Below are positions 55,741-64,000 of a stretch of DNA of 64,000 nt, piece by piece. Within the stretch, counting starts at the first letter, position 1. Every line of letters starts with the position of its first letter. A model generated the notes under the pieces. It ran no database searches and was not told where the DNA came from. It worked only from the letters and a program-made list of their open reading frames with translations. Origin of the DNA: Wenyingzhuangia sp. 2_MG-2023 (GTDB lineage: Bacteria > Bacteroidota > Bacteroidia > Flavobacteriales > Flavobacteriaceae); the NCBI RefSeq assembly GCF_030548295.1, contig NZ_JAUOSB010000002.1:409181-473180 (forward strand), given 5' to 3'. The position numbers were made by a program, and so were the translations under genes.

Positions 55741-55770
55741 AAAAACCTGTGAAGAAATTCACAGGTTTTT
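55741..55770. terminator. Bidirectional terminator between transketolase and ahcY
   Basis: The stem AAAAACCTGTGAA/TTCACAGGTTTTT has a GAAA tetraloop. A second hairpin, AAGCTTAG/CTAAGCTT, lies just before it (55707-55731) and includes the transketolase stop codon. Confidence 0.88.
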
Positions 55771-55791
55771 TTGTTATAAACTGTACAAATA

Positions 55792-57105
55792 TTAATATCT
55801 GTAGTATTCTGGTTTGAAAGGACCTTCAACAGAAACACCAATATAACTTGCTTGGTCTTCTGATAAAACATCTAATTCTACACCAATTTTTGCCAGGTGC
55901 AAACGAGCAACTTTTTCATCCAAATGCTTTGGTAACGTGTAAACATCATTTCCATAAGCATCTGCATTTAACCACAATTCTAATTGAGCCAATACTTGGT
56001 TTGTAAAAGAGTTAGACATTACAAAACTTGGGTGTCCTGTAGCACATCCTAAGTTTACCAAACGCCCTTCTGCCAATACAATTACATCATTTCCATTTAC
56101 GTTGTACAAATCTACCTGAGGTTTGATTTCAACCTTAGAATCTCCATGATTGTTATTCAACCAAGCCATATCTATTTCATTGTCAAAATGACCGATGTTA
56201 CATACAATTGCTTTGTCTTTTAATGCTTCAAAATGACGACCTACAATAATATCTTTGTTACCTGTTGTAGTAACTACAATATCAGCTTCTTTAATTGCAT
56301 CATCCATCTTTTTAACAGCAAAACCATCCATAGCAGCTTGTAAAGCACAAATAGGATCAATTTCTGTTACTACTACTCTTGCTCCTGCTCCTCTTAATGA
56401 TGCGGCAGAACCTTTTCCAACATCACCATAACCAGCAACAACGGCAACTTTACCAGCCATCATTACATCCGTAGCTCTACGAATAGCATCTACTAGAGAT
56501 TCTTTACACCCGTATTTGTTGTCAAACTTAGACTTGGTTACAGAATCGTTTACGTTAATAGCAGGCATTGGTAAAGTTCCAGCCTTTACACGCTCTATCA
56601 AACGGTGAACCCCTGTAGTTGTTTCTTCTGACAAACCTTTAATTCCACCTGCTAATTCAGGATATTTATCCAAAATCATGTTGGTCAAATCACCACCATC
56701 ATCTAGTATTAAATTCAATGGTTTTCTATCTTCTCCAAAGAAAATAGTTTGCTCAATACACCAATCAAACTCTTCTTCGTTCATCCCTTTCCAAGCATAT
56801 ACAGGAACTCCTGTTGCAGCAATTGCCGCAGCTGCTTGATCTTGTGTTGAAAAAATGTTACAAGAAGACCAAGTTACCTCTGCACCTAAATCTACCAAAG
56901 TCTCAATCAATACTGCTGTCTGAATTGTCATGTGCAAACACCCTGCAATTCTTGCCCCTGCCAATGGTTTTTGACCGTTATACTCTTCTCTAAGACTCAT
57001 CAAACCTGGCATTTCAGACTCAGCCAATCTAATTTCTTTTCTACCCCATTCTGCTAATGAGATGTCCTTTACTTTATAAGGAACGTATGTTGTTTCTAAA
57101 CTCAT
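55792..57105 (-). CDS. ahcY: Adenosylhomocysteinase
   Basis: The 437-residue NAD-dependent enzyme splits S-adenosylhomocysteine to adenosine and homocysteine, completing the methyl cycle. The NAD site is [21 protein letters not shown] near 220. Other blocks are [11 protein letters not shown] near 136, [11 protein letters not shown] near 190 and the C-terminal KPEYYRY that reaches into the neighbouring subunit. It is divergent from the phosphopantetheinyl transferase gene across 55 bp. Confidence 0.98.
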   Translation of the reverse strand: MSLETTYVPYKVKDISLAEWGRKEIRLAESEMPGLMSLREEYNGQKPLAGARIAGCLHMTIQTAVLIETLVDLGAEVTWSSCNIFSTQDQAAAAIAATGVPVYAWKGMNEEEFDWCIEQTIFFGEDRKPLNLILDDGGDLTNMILDKYPELAGGIKGLSEETTTGVHRLIERVKAGTLPMPAINVNDSVTKSKFDNKYGCKESLVDAIRRATDVMMAGKVAVVAGYGDVGKGSAASLRGAGARVVVTEIDPICALQAAMDGFAVKKMDDAIKEADIVVTTTGNKDIIVGRHFEALKDKAIVCNIGHFDNEIDMAWLNNNHGDSKVEIKPQVDLYNVNGNDVIVLAEGRLVNLGCATGHPSFVMSNSFTNQVLAQLELWLNADAYGNDVYTLPKHLDEKVARLHLAKIGVELDVLSEDQASYIGVSVEGPFKPEYYRY

Positions 57106-57160
57106 ATTACTATCTTTGTTGCTTTTAGACTACAAATTTACGAAATCCTTACTACAATAA

Positions 57161-57784
57161 ATGTCTTTATTTAAAACATTCCAAATCACACCAAATACGA
57201 TTATTTATGTGTGGAAAATTACCGAGAGCCTAGATATTTTAAGGGATGTTTACTTATCTAAAAACAGTATAAATAGATTGAATTCCATGAAATCAGTCTC
57301 ACATCAAAAAGGTTTTTTAAGCATCAGGCACTTGTTGAAACAAATTCAACTGAATGATGAAGATTTGTATTACAATGAATTTGGAAAACCCCTATTAAAA
57401 GATCAAAGACACATTTCTATCACCCATTCTTTTGACTTTTCTGCTATTGTAATTTCTGACCAAATTGTGGGAATAGACATTGAAAAAAACAGGGATAAAA
57501 TTAAAATTATCCGTCATCGTTTTACAGATTTAGAACAAAACACACTGACAGATGAAGCATACATACAACAACTAACTTTTGTATGGGGTGCAAAAGAATC
57601 TATGTTTAAAATTCATCCATGTGGTGGTTTAAACTTTAAACAAGATCTGATTGTCAAAAACTTAAACACTAAAAATGCAGATGGTTACATTAATACAGAT
57701 GAACTACAACAAAACTGCCACATTCATTTCTATCAAATAGAAAACTATTCGTTAGCAATTGCTTTGACTCTTAACCAAAACTAA
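57161..57784 (+). CDS. 4'-phosphopantetheinyl transferase superfamily protein
   Basis: The 207-residue protein resembles the Sfp half of the superfamily. It has ISITHSFDFSAIVIS near 86, the metal-binding VGIDIEKNRDK near 105 and FVWGAKESMFK near 145. It should transfer phosphopantetheine from coenzyme A to a carrier protein. No carrier protein, fatty acid or polyketide genes are next to it, so the partner is unknown. It could also serve the general acyl carrier protein. Confidence 0.9.
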   Translation: MSLFKTFQITPNTIIYVWKITESLDILRDVYLSKNSINRLNSMKSVSHQKGFLSIRHLLKQIQLNDEDLYYNEFGKPLLKDQRHISITHSFDFSAIVISDQIVGIDIEKNRDKIKIIRHRFTDLEQNTLTDEAYIQQLTFVWGAKESMFKIHPCGGLNFKQDLIVKNLNTKNADGYINTDELQQNCHIHFYQIENYSLAIALTLNQN

Positions 57785-57981
57785 CATAAATCACCTAAAC
57801 CACTCAAAAAGATTCTATTAACATATATTTATTAAAAATTGACAAAAGCTTTACAAAAACATGTTTTCCTACTAGTAGTTAATTAGATAAATATCACTAT
57901 TATTGTCTTAGATAAAATCCCTACTTAAATAATAGGGAGTGTCTTACAAAAAAAAGTGTTATTAAAATTATCAAAACAAGT

Positions 57982-59478
57982 ATGAGGTTAGAACAAAAAC
58001 TAAGAGAGGAAATTGACAAGAGAGGTATTACAAAAGAGATGCTTGCACATCAAATGTTGGCATTTGTAAAAGGTACTCCGACTATCAAATTAGATAGAAT
58101 TGCTACCCTTGGCGATGGAATTATTGAAATTAACAGCTACGACAGAAGTAAATTCATGAATATTTACAACTTGAAACAACAAGAGGTTTCTATCGTTAAA
58201 TTTACTCCCGCTTCTGGTTTGGCCTCAAGAATGTTCAAAGGTTTGTCTGAGTTTTACAATACTAAAACCAACAACCCAATGTCACAATACTTTTTTAACA
58301 ACTTACATAAGTTTCCTTTTTATAAAGATGTGATTATAGAGTTTCACAAACTTTATCCTTCTATTAAAAAATTAGACAATTTAACCAACAAATTATTGTT
58401 CTTAAGCTTTATTTTAAGTGACGTAGACAATGGATTGAATTATCAAAAAACTCCAAAAGGATTGATCAAATTTCACCAATACGATATTGATAACAAATCT
58501 GCTTTGGAGGAACAAATTGACGAAGGATTCTATTATGCTATTTGTAAAAATCAAACAGTAAATATTCATTTTACTGTAAGCCCTGATTTTGTGAAAAAAT
58601 TTCAGAAAAAGGCTCAAGACTACATCAAAAACAACTACTCAGATTCTGGAGTAACCTTTAACATATCGTATTCTATACAAAAACCAAGTACTGATACCAT
58701 TGCGTTGAATTACGACAATACTCCTTTTAAGGACGAAAATGGGAACTACCTATTTAGAGCTGGTGGACATGGAGCTTTGATTGAAAACTTAAACGAACTA
58801 GATGCTGACGTTATTTTTATCAAAAATATTGATAATGTAAGTCACCAAAACCACATGGAAGAAACCATCAAATACAAACAAGTATTGGCTGGAAAATTAT
58901 TGTTTTTACAAGAAAAAATATTCCATTATTTAACACTTTTAAAAAGTAATTCTAAAAATTTAGACGTACAAGAAGTTCGTTATTTTATTATGGAAAACTT
59001 CTTTATTAGTTTTGATGATAGCTGTGATACCGATTGTTTGATAGATTTCTTGAACAGACCTATTAGAGTTTGTGGTATGATTAAAAATCAGGGAGATGCA
59101 GGAGGTGGACCTTTCTGGATTAGCAATACTGAAGGTGGTGTGTCTTTACAAATTATAGAAAGTGCTCAGGTTGACAAAACCAATAAAGAACAGTTAGGAG
59201 TAATGCACCAAGCAACCCATTTTAATCCTGTAGACATTGTTTGTTCTGTTAGAGATTTTGAAGGAAATAAATTTGATTTGACCAAGTACGTAAACCACGA
59301 TGCCGTTTTTATTACAGACAAAACAGTTAACGGAATTAAGGTAAAAGGTTTAGAATTACCAGGTTTATGGAACGGTGCAATGCATGACTGGTTGTCTGTG
59401 TTTGTAGAAGTACCTATCGAAACATTCAACCCTGTAAAAACAGTAACAGATTTGCTTTCGCCAATGCACCAAGCTTAA
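57982..59478 (+). CDS. DUF4301 family protein
   Basis: The 498-residue cytoplasmic protein belongs to a family widespread in Bacteroidota without a known function. Blocks seen are FTPASGLASRMFKGLSEF near 75, a GGHGALIENLNELDADVIFIKNIDN region near 260 that resembles nucleotide-sugar transferases, and IKNQGDAGGGPFWI near 370. These parts suggest a nucleotidyltransferase-like fold, which is inference. It has no operon partner; its stop codon abuts the stop of the converging SulP gene. Confidence 0.8.
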   Translation: MRLEQKLREEIDKRGITKEMLAHQMLAFVKGTPTIKLDRIATLGDGIIEINSYDRSKFMNIYNLKQQEVSIVKFTPASGLASRMFKGLSEFYNTKTNNPMSQYFFNNLHKFPFYKDVIIEFHKLYPSIKKLDNLTNKLLFLSFILSDVDNGLNYQKTPKGLIKFHQYDIDNKSALEEQIDEGFYYAICKNQTVNIHFTVSPDFVKKFQKKAQDYIKNNYSDSGVTFNISYSIQKPSTDTIALNYDNTPFKDENGNYLFRAGGHGALIENLNELDADVIFIKNIDNVSHQNHMEETIKYKQVLAGKLLFLQEKIFHYLTLLKSNSKNLDVQEVRYFIMENFFISFDDSCDTDCLIDFLNRPIRVCGMIKNQGDAGGGPFWISNTEGGVSLQIIESAQVDKTNKEQLGVMHQATHFNPVDIVCSVRDFEGNKFDLTKYVNHDAVFITDKTVNGIKVKGLELPGLWNGAMHDWLSVFVEVPIETFNPVKTVTDLLSPMHQA

Positions 59479-61200
59479 TTAAACATTGGCTTGCTCAATA
59501 TAATTAGTCAAGTCTTCTTTTCTATCTAACCTACCCGTTTTAAAGTAGGTAACAGCATCATTATTGTTGATAAAGAACTTTTGAAAACCAACTTTATCAA
59601 CAATATTGCTTTTGGTAAGCATGTCTCTCACCGGACCTTTTACGTTAGAAAAGAAGACTTCTATTTTTTTATCGTTATAGAAATCTATTGCTGATTCTAA
59701 CATTTGTATCGCCGTACTATCTACACCATTGATACATTCACAATCCAACAAAACAAGTTTTAGTTTTTCTCCTTTTCGTTGAACTTCAAGTTGTAAAATC
59801 TCACTAAAATAATTGGCATTTGCAAAATAAACTCTTGCATCAAACCGTATAATTAAAATATTTTCATCTACTTCTACCTCTCCAAATCTTTCAATATTTC
59901 TAAAAATATTGGTGTTCGGAATTCTACCCAATACAGCTACATGAGGTCTAGAAGTTCTTGCAATCAACATTAATAGAGACAAAACCACCCCTATTAAAAT
60001 TCCCTCTTTGATTCCTAAAAAAACAGTTCCTGCAAAAGTAGCGATCAACATCCAAAAATCACTTTTATTCAAGATCCACAATCTAGAAGCTTCTTTATAA
60101 TCTACCAACTTAACAATGGAAACCATAATAATAGCAGCCAAAACTGCTTTGGGTAAATAATAAAAATGAGTCGTTAAAAACAACAATACAATTACAATTA
60201 CCATCACCGAAAAAAGACCTGCCATAGCCGTTTTAGACCCCGCCTCATCGTTAACTGCCGATCTAGAAAAACTTGCTTTTGTTGGATATGATTTAAACAT
60301 CGAACCTACCATATTCATCATTCCTAAGGCCACCAATTCTTTGTTAGGCTGTATCACAACATCATCTGTACTTTGTTCTAAAGATTTCCCTATTGATATT
60401 GTCTCTAAAAAATCTATCACCGCCAAAGTCAAAGCTATTGGAAATACATCTGCCATCATTTTATAAGTAAATGTTGGCATTTCAAAAGAAGGCAATCCTG
60501 ATGGAATTTCTTTCAACACATTAACATTTGGCAAATAATCGTGAAAATAATGAAGAATTAAAATCCCTAAAACCACAACCAACAAGGGGCCTGGAATTTT
60601 TATTTTTGTGTACTTAACAAGGTATAAAATAGCAACTGCTCCTCCTCCAACTAAAAAAGTCTGAACATCTAAGTCTTGAAAATTTTTAACAAACGAATAC
60701 ACAATGGCTTGCAAATGACTACTTCTAGGAATGTCTATCCCCGTCAAGTTTTTCAATTGATTTACCCCAATCATCAAACCTACCCCAGAACTAAAGCCAC
60801 TAATCACTGGTTTGGATAAAAAATTCACGATAAAACCTAACTTCCCAATCCCTAACACAAACTGAAAAAGCCCAACCATAAACGTTAGTAAAATAGCCAA
60901 GGAAATATATGCATCGGTTCCTGCTACCGCCAAAGTAGAAATTCCGGCAGCAACAATTAAGGAATCCATAGCTACTGGCCCCACAGCAACACGCTGTGAA
61001 GTACCAAAAATTAAATACATAATTTGGGGTAACAACGCACTATACAACCCATAAATTGGTGGCAAACCTGCAATCAAAGCATACGCAATTCCCTGAGGAA
61101 TCAATACAATTCCAACAGTCAAACCACCTACCAAATCTGCTTTAAATTTTTCTTTAGAATACCTAGGCAGCCATTCTAGTATGGGAAATATATTTTTCAT
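59479..61200 (-). CDS. SulP-family anion permease with STAS domain (copy 2)
   Basis: The 573-residue protein is a paralogue of the gene at 27201-28928. It has the same opening (DLVGGLTVGIVLIPQGIAYALIAGLPPIYGLY) and a C-terminal STAS domain with VLLDCECINGVDSTA near 510. Here it follows ruvB by 3 bp rather than sulfur genes, and no AGTAA-N6-TTACA site is seen. Its substrate may thus differ, with bicarbonate or sulfate possible. The 3' end abuts the DUF4301 gene with no bases between stop codons. Confidence 0.9.
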   Translation of the reverse strand: MKNIFPILEWLPRYSKEKFKADLVGGLTVGIVLIPQGIAYALIAGLPPIYGLYSALLPQIMYLIFGTSQRVAVGPVAMDSLIVAAGISTLAVAGTDAYISLAILLTFMVGLFQFVLGIGKLGFIVNFLSKPVISGFSSGVGLMIGVNQLKNLTGIDIPRSSHLQAIVYSFVKNFQDLDVQTFLVGGGAVAILYLVKYTKIKIPGPLLVVVLGILILHYFHDYLPNVNVLKEIPSGLPSFEMPTFTYKMMADVFPIALTLAVIDFLETISIGKSLEQSTDDVVIQPNKELVALGMMNMVGSMFKSYPTKASFSRSAVNDEAGSKTAMAGLFSVMVIVIVLLFLTTHFYYLPKAVLAAIIMVSIVKLVDYKEASRLWILNKSDFWMLIATFAGTVFLGIKEGILIGVVLSLLMLIARTSRPHVAVLGRIPNTNIFRNIERFGEVEVDENILIIRFDARVYFANANYFSEILQLEVQRKGEKLKLVLLDCECINGVDSTAIQMLESAIDFYNDKKIEVFFSNVKGPVRDMLTKSNIVDKVGFQKFFINNNDAVTYFKTGRLDRKEDLTNYIEQANV

Positions 61201-61203
61201 AGC

Positions 61204-62226
61204 TTAAAACAATTCTCCTTGATTGGTTGGTTTGGTAATACTCAAATGTCTGTATGCTAAATCCGTAACCTCTCTACCTCTTGGAGTTCTCATAATAAAT
61301 CCCTGTTGAATCAAAAATGGCTCATACACCTCTTCAATAGTCTCCGAATTCTCACTTACTGCCGTAGCCAATGTACTAATACCCACAGGCCCTCCTTTGA
61401 ATTTTTCAATAATCGTTTTTAGAATTTTATTATCCATTTCATCCAATCCATAAGCATCTACATGTAAAGCTTTCAATCCATATTTTGCTATATCTATGGT
61501 AATGGTTCCATCTCCTTTTATTTGAGCAAAATCTCTTACTCTTCGCAGTAATGCATTGGCAATACGAGGTGTTCCTCTACTTCTTCCAGCAATTTCTATT
61601 GCCGCTTCCATGCTGATTGGTGTTTTCAAAATTTGAGCACTACGCTGTACAATAGTACTTAGCAATTCTGTGTCGTAATATTGTAATCTGCTAGAAATTC
61701 CAAAACGTGCACGCATTGGAGCTGTTAGCAAACCTGAACGAGTGGTAGCTCCTATCAAGGTAAAAGGTTCTAAATTGATTTGAACCGTTCTTGCGTTGGG
61801 TCCAGACTCAATCATTATATCAATTTTAAAATCTTCCATTGCAGAATACAAATACTCTTCTACAATAGGACTCAATCTATGAATTTCATCAATAAACAAA
61901 ACATCTCTTTCATCCAACCCTGTTAACAAACCCGCTAAATCTCCTGGCTTGTCTAAAACGGGACCTGAAGTAACTTTGATTCCCGCATTCAATTCATTTG
62001 CAAGAATATGAGCCAATGTTGTTTTCCCCAGCCCTGGAGGTCCATGAAACAAAGTATGATCTAGTGCTTCATCTCTCATATTAGCCGCCTCTACAAAAAT
62101 CTTTAAGTTTTCTATAGCCTGCTCCTGACCTGTAAAATCATCAAAAGAAAGAGGACGTAGTTTTTTTTCTACATCCAATTCATCATTTGAAAAATTTGAA
62201 TTATCTGGGTTTAAGTTTTCGTTCAT
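61204..62226 (-). CDS. ruvB: Holliday junction branch migration helicase RuvB
   Basis: The 340-residue AAA+ motor drives branch migration with RuvA. It has Walker [16 protein letters not shown] near 66, Walker [10 protein letters not shown] near 112, sensor 1 LIGATTRSG and the arginine finger region MRARFG. The C-terminal winged helix has [17 protein letters not shown]. RuvA and RuvC genes are not beside it. It probably forms an operon with the SulP gene. Confidence 0.98.
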   Translation of the reverse strand: MNENLNPDNSNFSNDELDVEKKLRPLSFDDFTGQEQAIENLKIFVEAANMRDEALDHTLFHGPPGLGKTTLAHILANELNAGIKVTSGPVLDKPGDLAGLLTGLDERDVLFIDEIHRLSPIVEEYLYSAMEDFKIDIMIESGPNARTVQINLEPFTLIGATTRSGLLTAPMRARFGISSRLQYYDTELLSTIVQRSAQILKTPISMEAAIEIAGRSRGTPRIANALLRRVRDFAQIKGDGTITIDIAKYGLKALHVDAYGLDEMDNKILKTIIEKFKGGPVGISTLATAVSENSETIEEVYEPFLIQQGFIMRTPRGREVTDLAYRHLSITKPTNQGELF

Positions 62227-62270
62227 TTCTAATAGATTCTACTTACAAATATAAGGTTTAGATACCAAAA

Positions 62271-62300
62271 CAGAGAGAAACTTATAGAAGCTCCTCTCTG
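62271..62300 (-). terminator. Terminator-like hairpin after the C-terminal hydroxylase gene
   Basis: The stem CAGAGAG/CTCTCTG has a 16-nt loop. On the minus strand it is followed by TTTT. Confidence 0.55.
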
Positions 62301-62331
62301 CATTTAAAATCTTGTTGTCTACACTACGTTT

Positions 62332-63474
62332 TTATATAAACAGATAGCCTACATAAGCCAAAACCACTCCATATTTCACCAACTCTAAAGTTACCACGGG
62401 TTGTTTTTCCATCATCCTTCCTATGGTAATTAGAGTTGTTAAAATAAACATTGTGATGATTTCCATACCAGCAGTTGGAATGTAAGTTATGAACGCTGAC
62501 ATGAATCCTAGCACAACAATGGTCAAAACCAAACTTCCTATAATATATGTTTTTTGACCTTTTGTGTATACTTTATATTCATACGTTCCTTTATCTACAT
62601 ACAATGGCAAATGCTCTAACTCACCTGATGCAGGAATCCAATCTGGGCCTTTTAGCAAAACATTTAATTTTCCTCCAAGAGTTGGCATCTGCTTCATTAA
62701 ATGAAATAAATTTCCATAATAATGAAAAACACCTGTTAAAAAACCTCTTGAATTGATATCTCTTGTAATTCCATAACTCACCTCTTCATCTTCTCTTTGA
62801 AATGTACCAAACAATCGATCCCAAATAATCAAAACACCACCATAATTTTTATCCAAATATCTTTCATTACTTCCGTGATGTACTCTGTGATGAGAAGGAG
62901 TTACCATAAACTCTTCTATAATTCCTAATTTTGGAATTAAAGGAGTATGTAATAAAAATTGATACAAACCAATTACTAGATGTGTTCCTAAAACCATTTT
63001 AGCACTAAAACCAATAATAGGCATCAAAGACCAAAACATAACCCTTACAAATACCTGAAAAGGAGTTAAATTAAATGCTACTGAATAATTGTAATCTTCA
63101 CTTTGGTGATGTATGATATGAGCCCCCCAAAACAAATTTATTTTGTGTCCAGACTTGTGATAGAAATACCATGTAAAATCAGAAACAAATACGGCAAAAA
63201 CAAACCACCCTACAGTTTCTGGAATTTCAAAAATTGCAAAGTACTCATGCAGATAATGAAAATAAAAATAAATAATAGGCACCATAAAGACTCCTGCTAT
63301 TCGATCAAAAATACCCATAGAAATATTTGCAATGGTATTTTCAAATCTAAAAATCGTCTTTCCTTTTCTTCGAGCAATCAAATACTCAGTACCTAAAACA
63401 AACATGACAACAGCAATTGCAATAAACAGACTTGCTTTGTCGTTTTGAGGCATCAAAGAAACTTCTCCTTTCAT
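62332..63474 (-). CDS. Fatty acid hydroxylase/sterol desaturase superfamily membrane protein (long type)
   Basis: The 380-residue protein has several membrane helices and the di-iron histidine clusters HKSGH near 107, HIIHHQSEDYN near 120 and HHRVHHGSN near 197. A C-terminal four-helix region (about 300-380) is absent from the shorter relative at 8457-9323, so the two are distinct subfamilies. The family includes enzymes that open ether lipids or hydroxylate fatty acids; the substrate is not known. The start may be Met1 or Met8. Confidence 0.85.
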   Translation of the reverse strand: MKGEVSLMPQNDKASLFIAIAVVMFVLGTEYLIARRKGKTIFRFENTIANISMGIFDRIAGVFMVPIIYFYFHYLHEYFAIFEIPETVGWFVFAVFVSDFTWYFYHKSGHKINLFWGAHIIHHQSEDYNYSVAFNLTPFQVFVRVMFWSLMPIIGFSAKMVLGTHLVIGLYQFLLHTPLIPKLGIIEEFMVTPSHHRVHHGSNERYLDKNYGGVLIIWDRLFGTFQREDEEVSYGITRDINSRGFLTGVFHYYGNLFHLMKQMPTLGGKLNVLLKGPDWIPASGELEHLPLYVDKGTYEYKVYTKGQKTYIIGSLVLTIVVLGFMSAFITYIPTAGMEIITMFILTTLITIGRMMEKQPVVTLELVKYGVVLAYVGYLFI

Positions 63475-63821
63475 AATACTAAAATTTTATACAGCAAAAA
63501 TAACAAAGATATTACGAACCATAAATCGGATCTTCACCTAAGTTTCACTTCTTAAAAAAATGTTAATCTGTAGTCGTAAAAAAAACATTAACACACAGAT
63601 TTGTAACTTTTTTTTACTTGTTTATATTTTAAATACCTATGCCACTATAAATCATTATAATAAAAAACCTAGTAGAGGATTCAAACAATTTAATCATCTT
63701 GAACACTGTTGAGAACCTTAAAGCCTAATTTTCACTTACCCCTTTTAATGATTACTTGCCTAGAAAACCATCATTTCCTCAATTCAATATCCTTATATTT
63801 CTTTTAATTCTCCCTAATTAT
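63475..63821. other. AT-rich gap before the insertion sequence
   Basis: No gene is visible. The promoter of the hydroxylase gene should lie in the right-hand half near 63480-63560, but no convincing TAnnTTTG on the minus strand was seen. The last bases before 63822 are the probable insertion target. Confidence 0.4.
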
Positions 63822-64000
63822 GGATCAAGCCCAAAAGTTGTGTGTGAATTAGGATAGCATTAATTTAGGAGTTTTTAAACTGACTTATATTGGAATTATC
63901 CTCAGACTTATTAAAACTGATCTTACCTGAATTCTTAATTGATCACTTTGATTTAGTAAAACATCATAAAAAAGAAGAAACACTTCATTTATATTTTGAA
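63822..64000 (+). mobile_element. Left end of an insertion sequence, cut by window edge
   Basis: GGATCAAGCCCAAAAGTTGT at about 63822-63841 has the look of an IS terminal repeat (the CAAAAGTTG core occurs at ends of ISL3-like elements). A transposase frame begins 68 bp later. The boundary is an estimate because the right end and the target duplication lie outside the window. Confidence 0.5.
63890..64000 (+). CDS. Transposase N-terminal region (ISAon1-type), partial
   Basis: Starting at the TTG at 63890 the frame reads MELSSDLLKLILPEFLIDHF, then DLVKHHKKEETLHLYFE to the window edge. This pattern matches the N-terminal region of transposases annotated as ISAon1-family in Bacteroidota. An in-frame TGA lies two codons upstream, so TTG is the only fitting start. 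Only 37 codons are visible, so nothing can be said about whether the element is intact. Confidence 0.65.
   Translation, partial: MELSSDLLKLILPEFLIDHFDLVKHHKKEETLHLYFE

Noticed and set aside
55715..57160. SAM or SAH riboswitch near ahcY
   Set aside because: The divergent region is only 55 bp long, too short for a known SAH or SAM aptamer plus promoters, and no conserved stems were seen.
1..64000. CRISPR array, tRNA, rRNA or prophage
   Set aside because: No regularly spaced repeats, cloverleaf-like stretches with CCA-type ends, rRNA segments, phage structural genes or integrase were recognised on either strand.

Overview
The window comes from a low-GC member of the Bacteroidota, most likely a marine-type Flavobacteriaceae. 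The evidence is the SusC/SusD polysaccharide utilization locus, promoters of the Bacteroidota form (TTTG, about 19 nt, TAnnTTTG), a type IX secretion sorting domain, a bacillithiol-type YtxJ protein, a split transketolase and lipoprotein-rich glycan genes. No rRNA, tRNA or CRISPR array was found. The only mobile DNA seen is the left end of an insertion sequence cut by the right edge.

Region by region: (1) 1-7.3 kb is a pentose module: a xylose symporter (cut by the left edge), xylA and xylB on the minus strand, a divergent catalytically dead Nudix-type regulator, then a b-type cytochrome and two tandem esterases of the acetyl/feruloyl xylan esterase kind. (2) 7.4-12.5 kb holds two YeeE/YedE-type sulfur transporter halves, a fatty acid hydroxylase-type membrane protein, an amino acid permease and a pseudouridine synthase. 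(3) 12.5-25.2 kb is a laminarin-type locus: GH3, GH16, a PKD/binding lipoprotein, SusD, SusC and a large one-component sensor-regulator. (4) 25.3-31.1 kb is a sulfane-sulfur module: rhodanese, metallo-beta-lactamase/rhodanese fusion, SulP permease, serB, and a Crp/Fnr regulator. (5) 31.3-32.0 kb carries three tandem short paralogous proteins of unknown function, two of which were missed by a simple ORF length cut-off. (6) 32-45.8 kb is mostly housekeeping and stress genes (glyA, HAD phosphatase, ytxJ, clpB, peroxiredoxin, YdeP-type molybdoenzyme, orphan sensor kinase). (7) 46.5-49.2 kb is a three-gene exported set: a ModA-like binding protein, a DsrE-like protein and a TsdA-like dihaem cytochrome. 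(8) 49.2-63.5 kb is an ABC-F protein, a NarK-type transporter, smpB, maf, a transketolase half, ahcY, a phosphopantetheinyl transferase, DUF4301, a second SulP, ruvB and a second fatty acid hydroxylase.

The strongest new signal is regulatory. The same 16-bp dyad, AGTAA-N6-TTACA, lies upstream of three separate sulfur transcription units (YeeE/YedE pair, metallo-beta-lactamase/rhodanese, SulP). Each time its centre is exactly 36.5 bp from the end of a TAnnTTTG-type -7 element. This is the geometry of a class II Crp/Fnr activator, and a Crp/Fnr gene whose recognition helix lacks the usual Glu lies beside the cluster. Together these predict a compact persulfide/sulfane-sulfur regulon. The xylose promoter (repressor palindrome on the start site), the SusC upstream region (helically phased TGTAGTG repeats) and the NarK promoter (TACGTA repeats) also show readable control sites. 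All functional calls rest on reading the sequence and on family knowledge; no database search was run.
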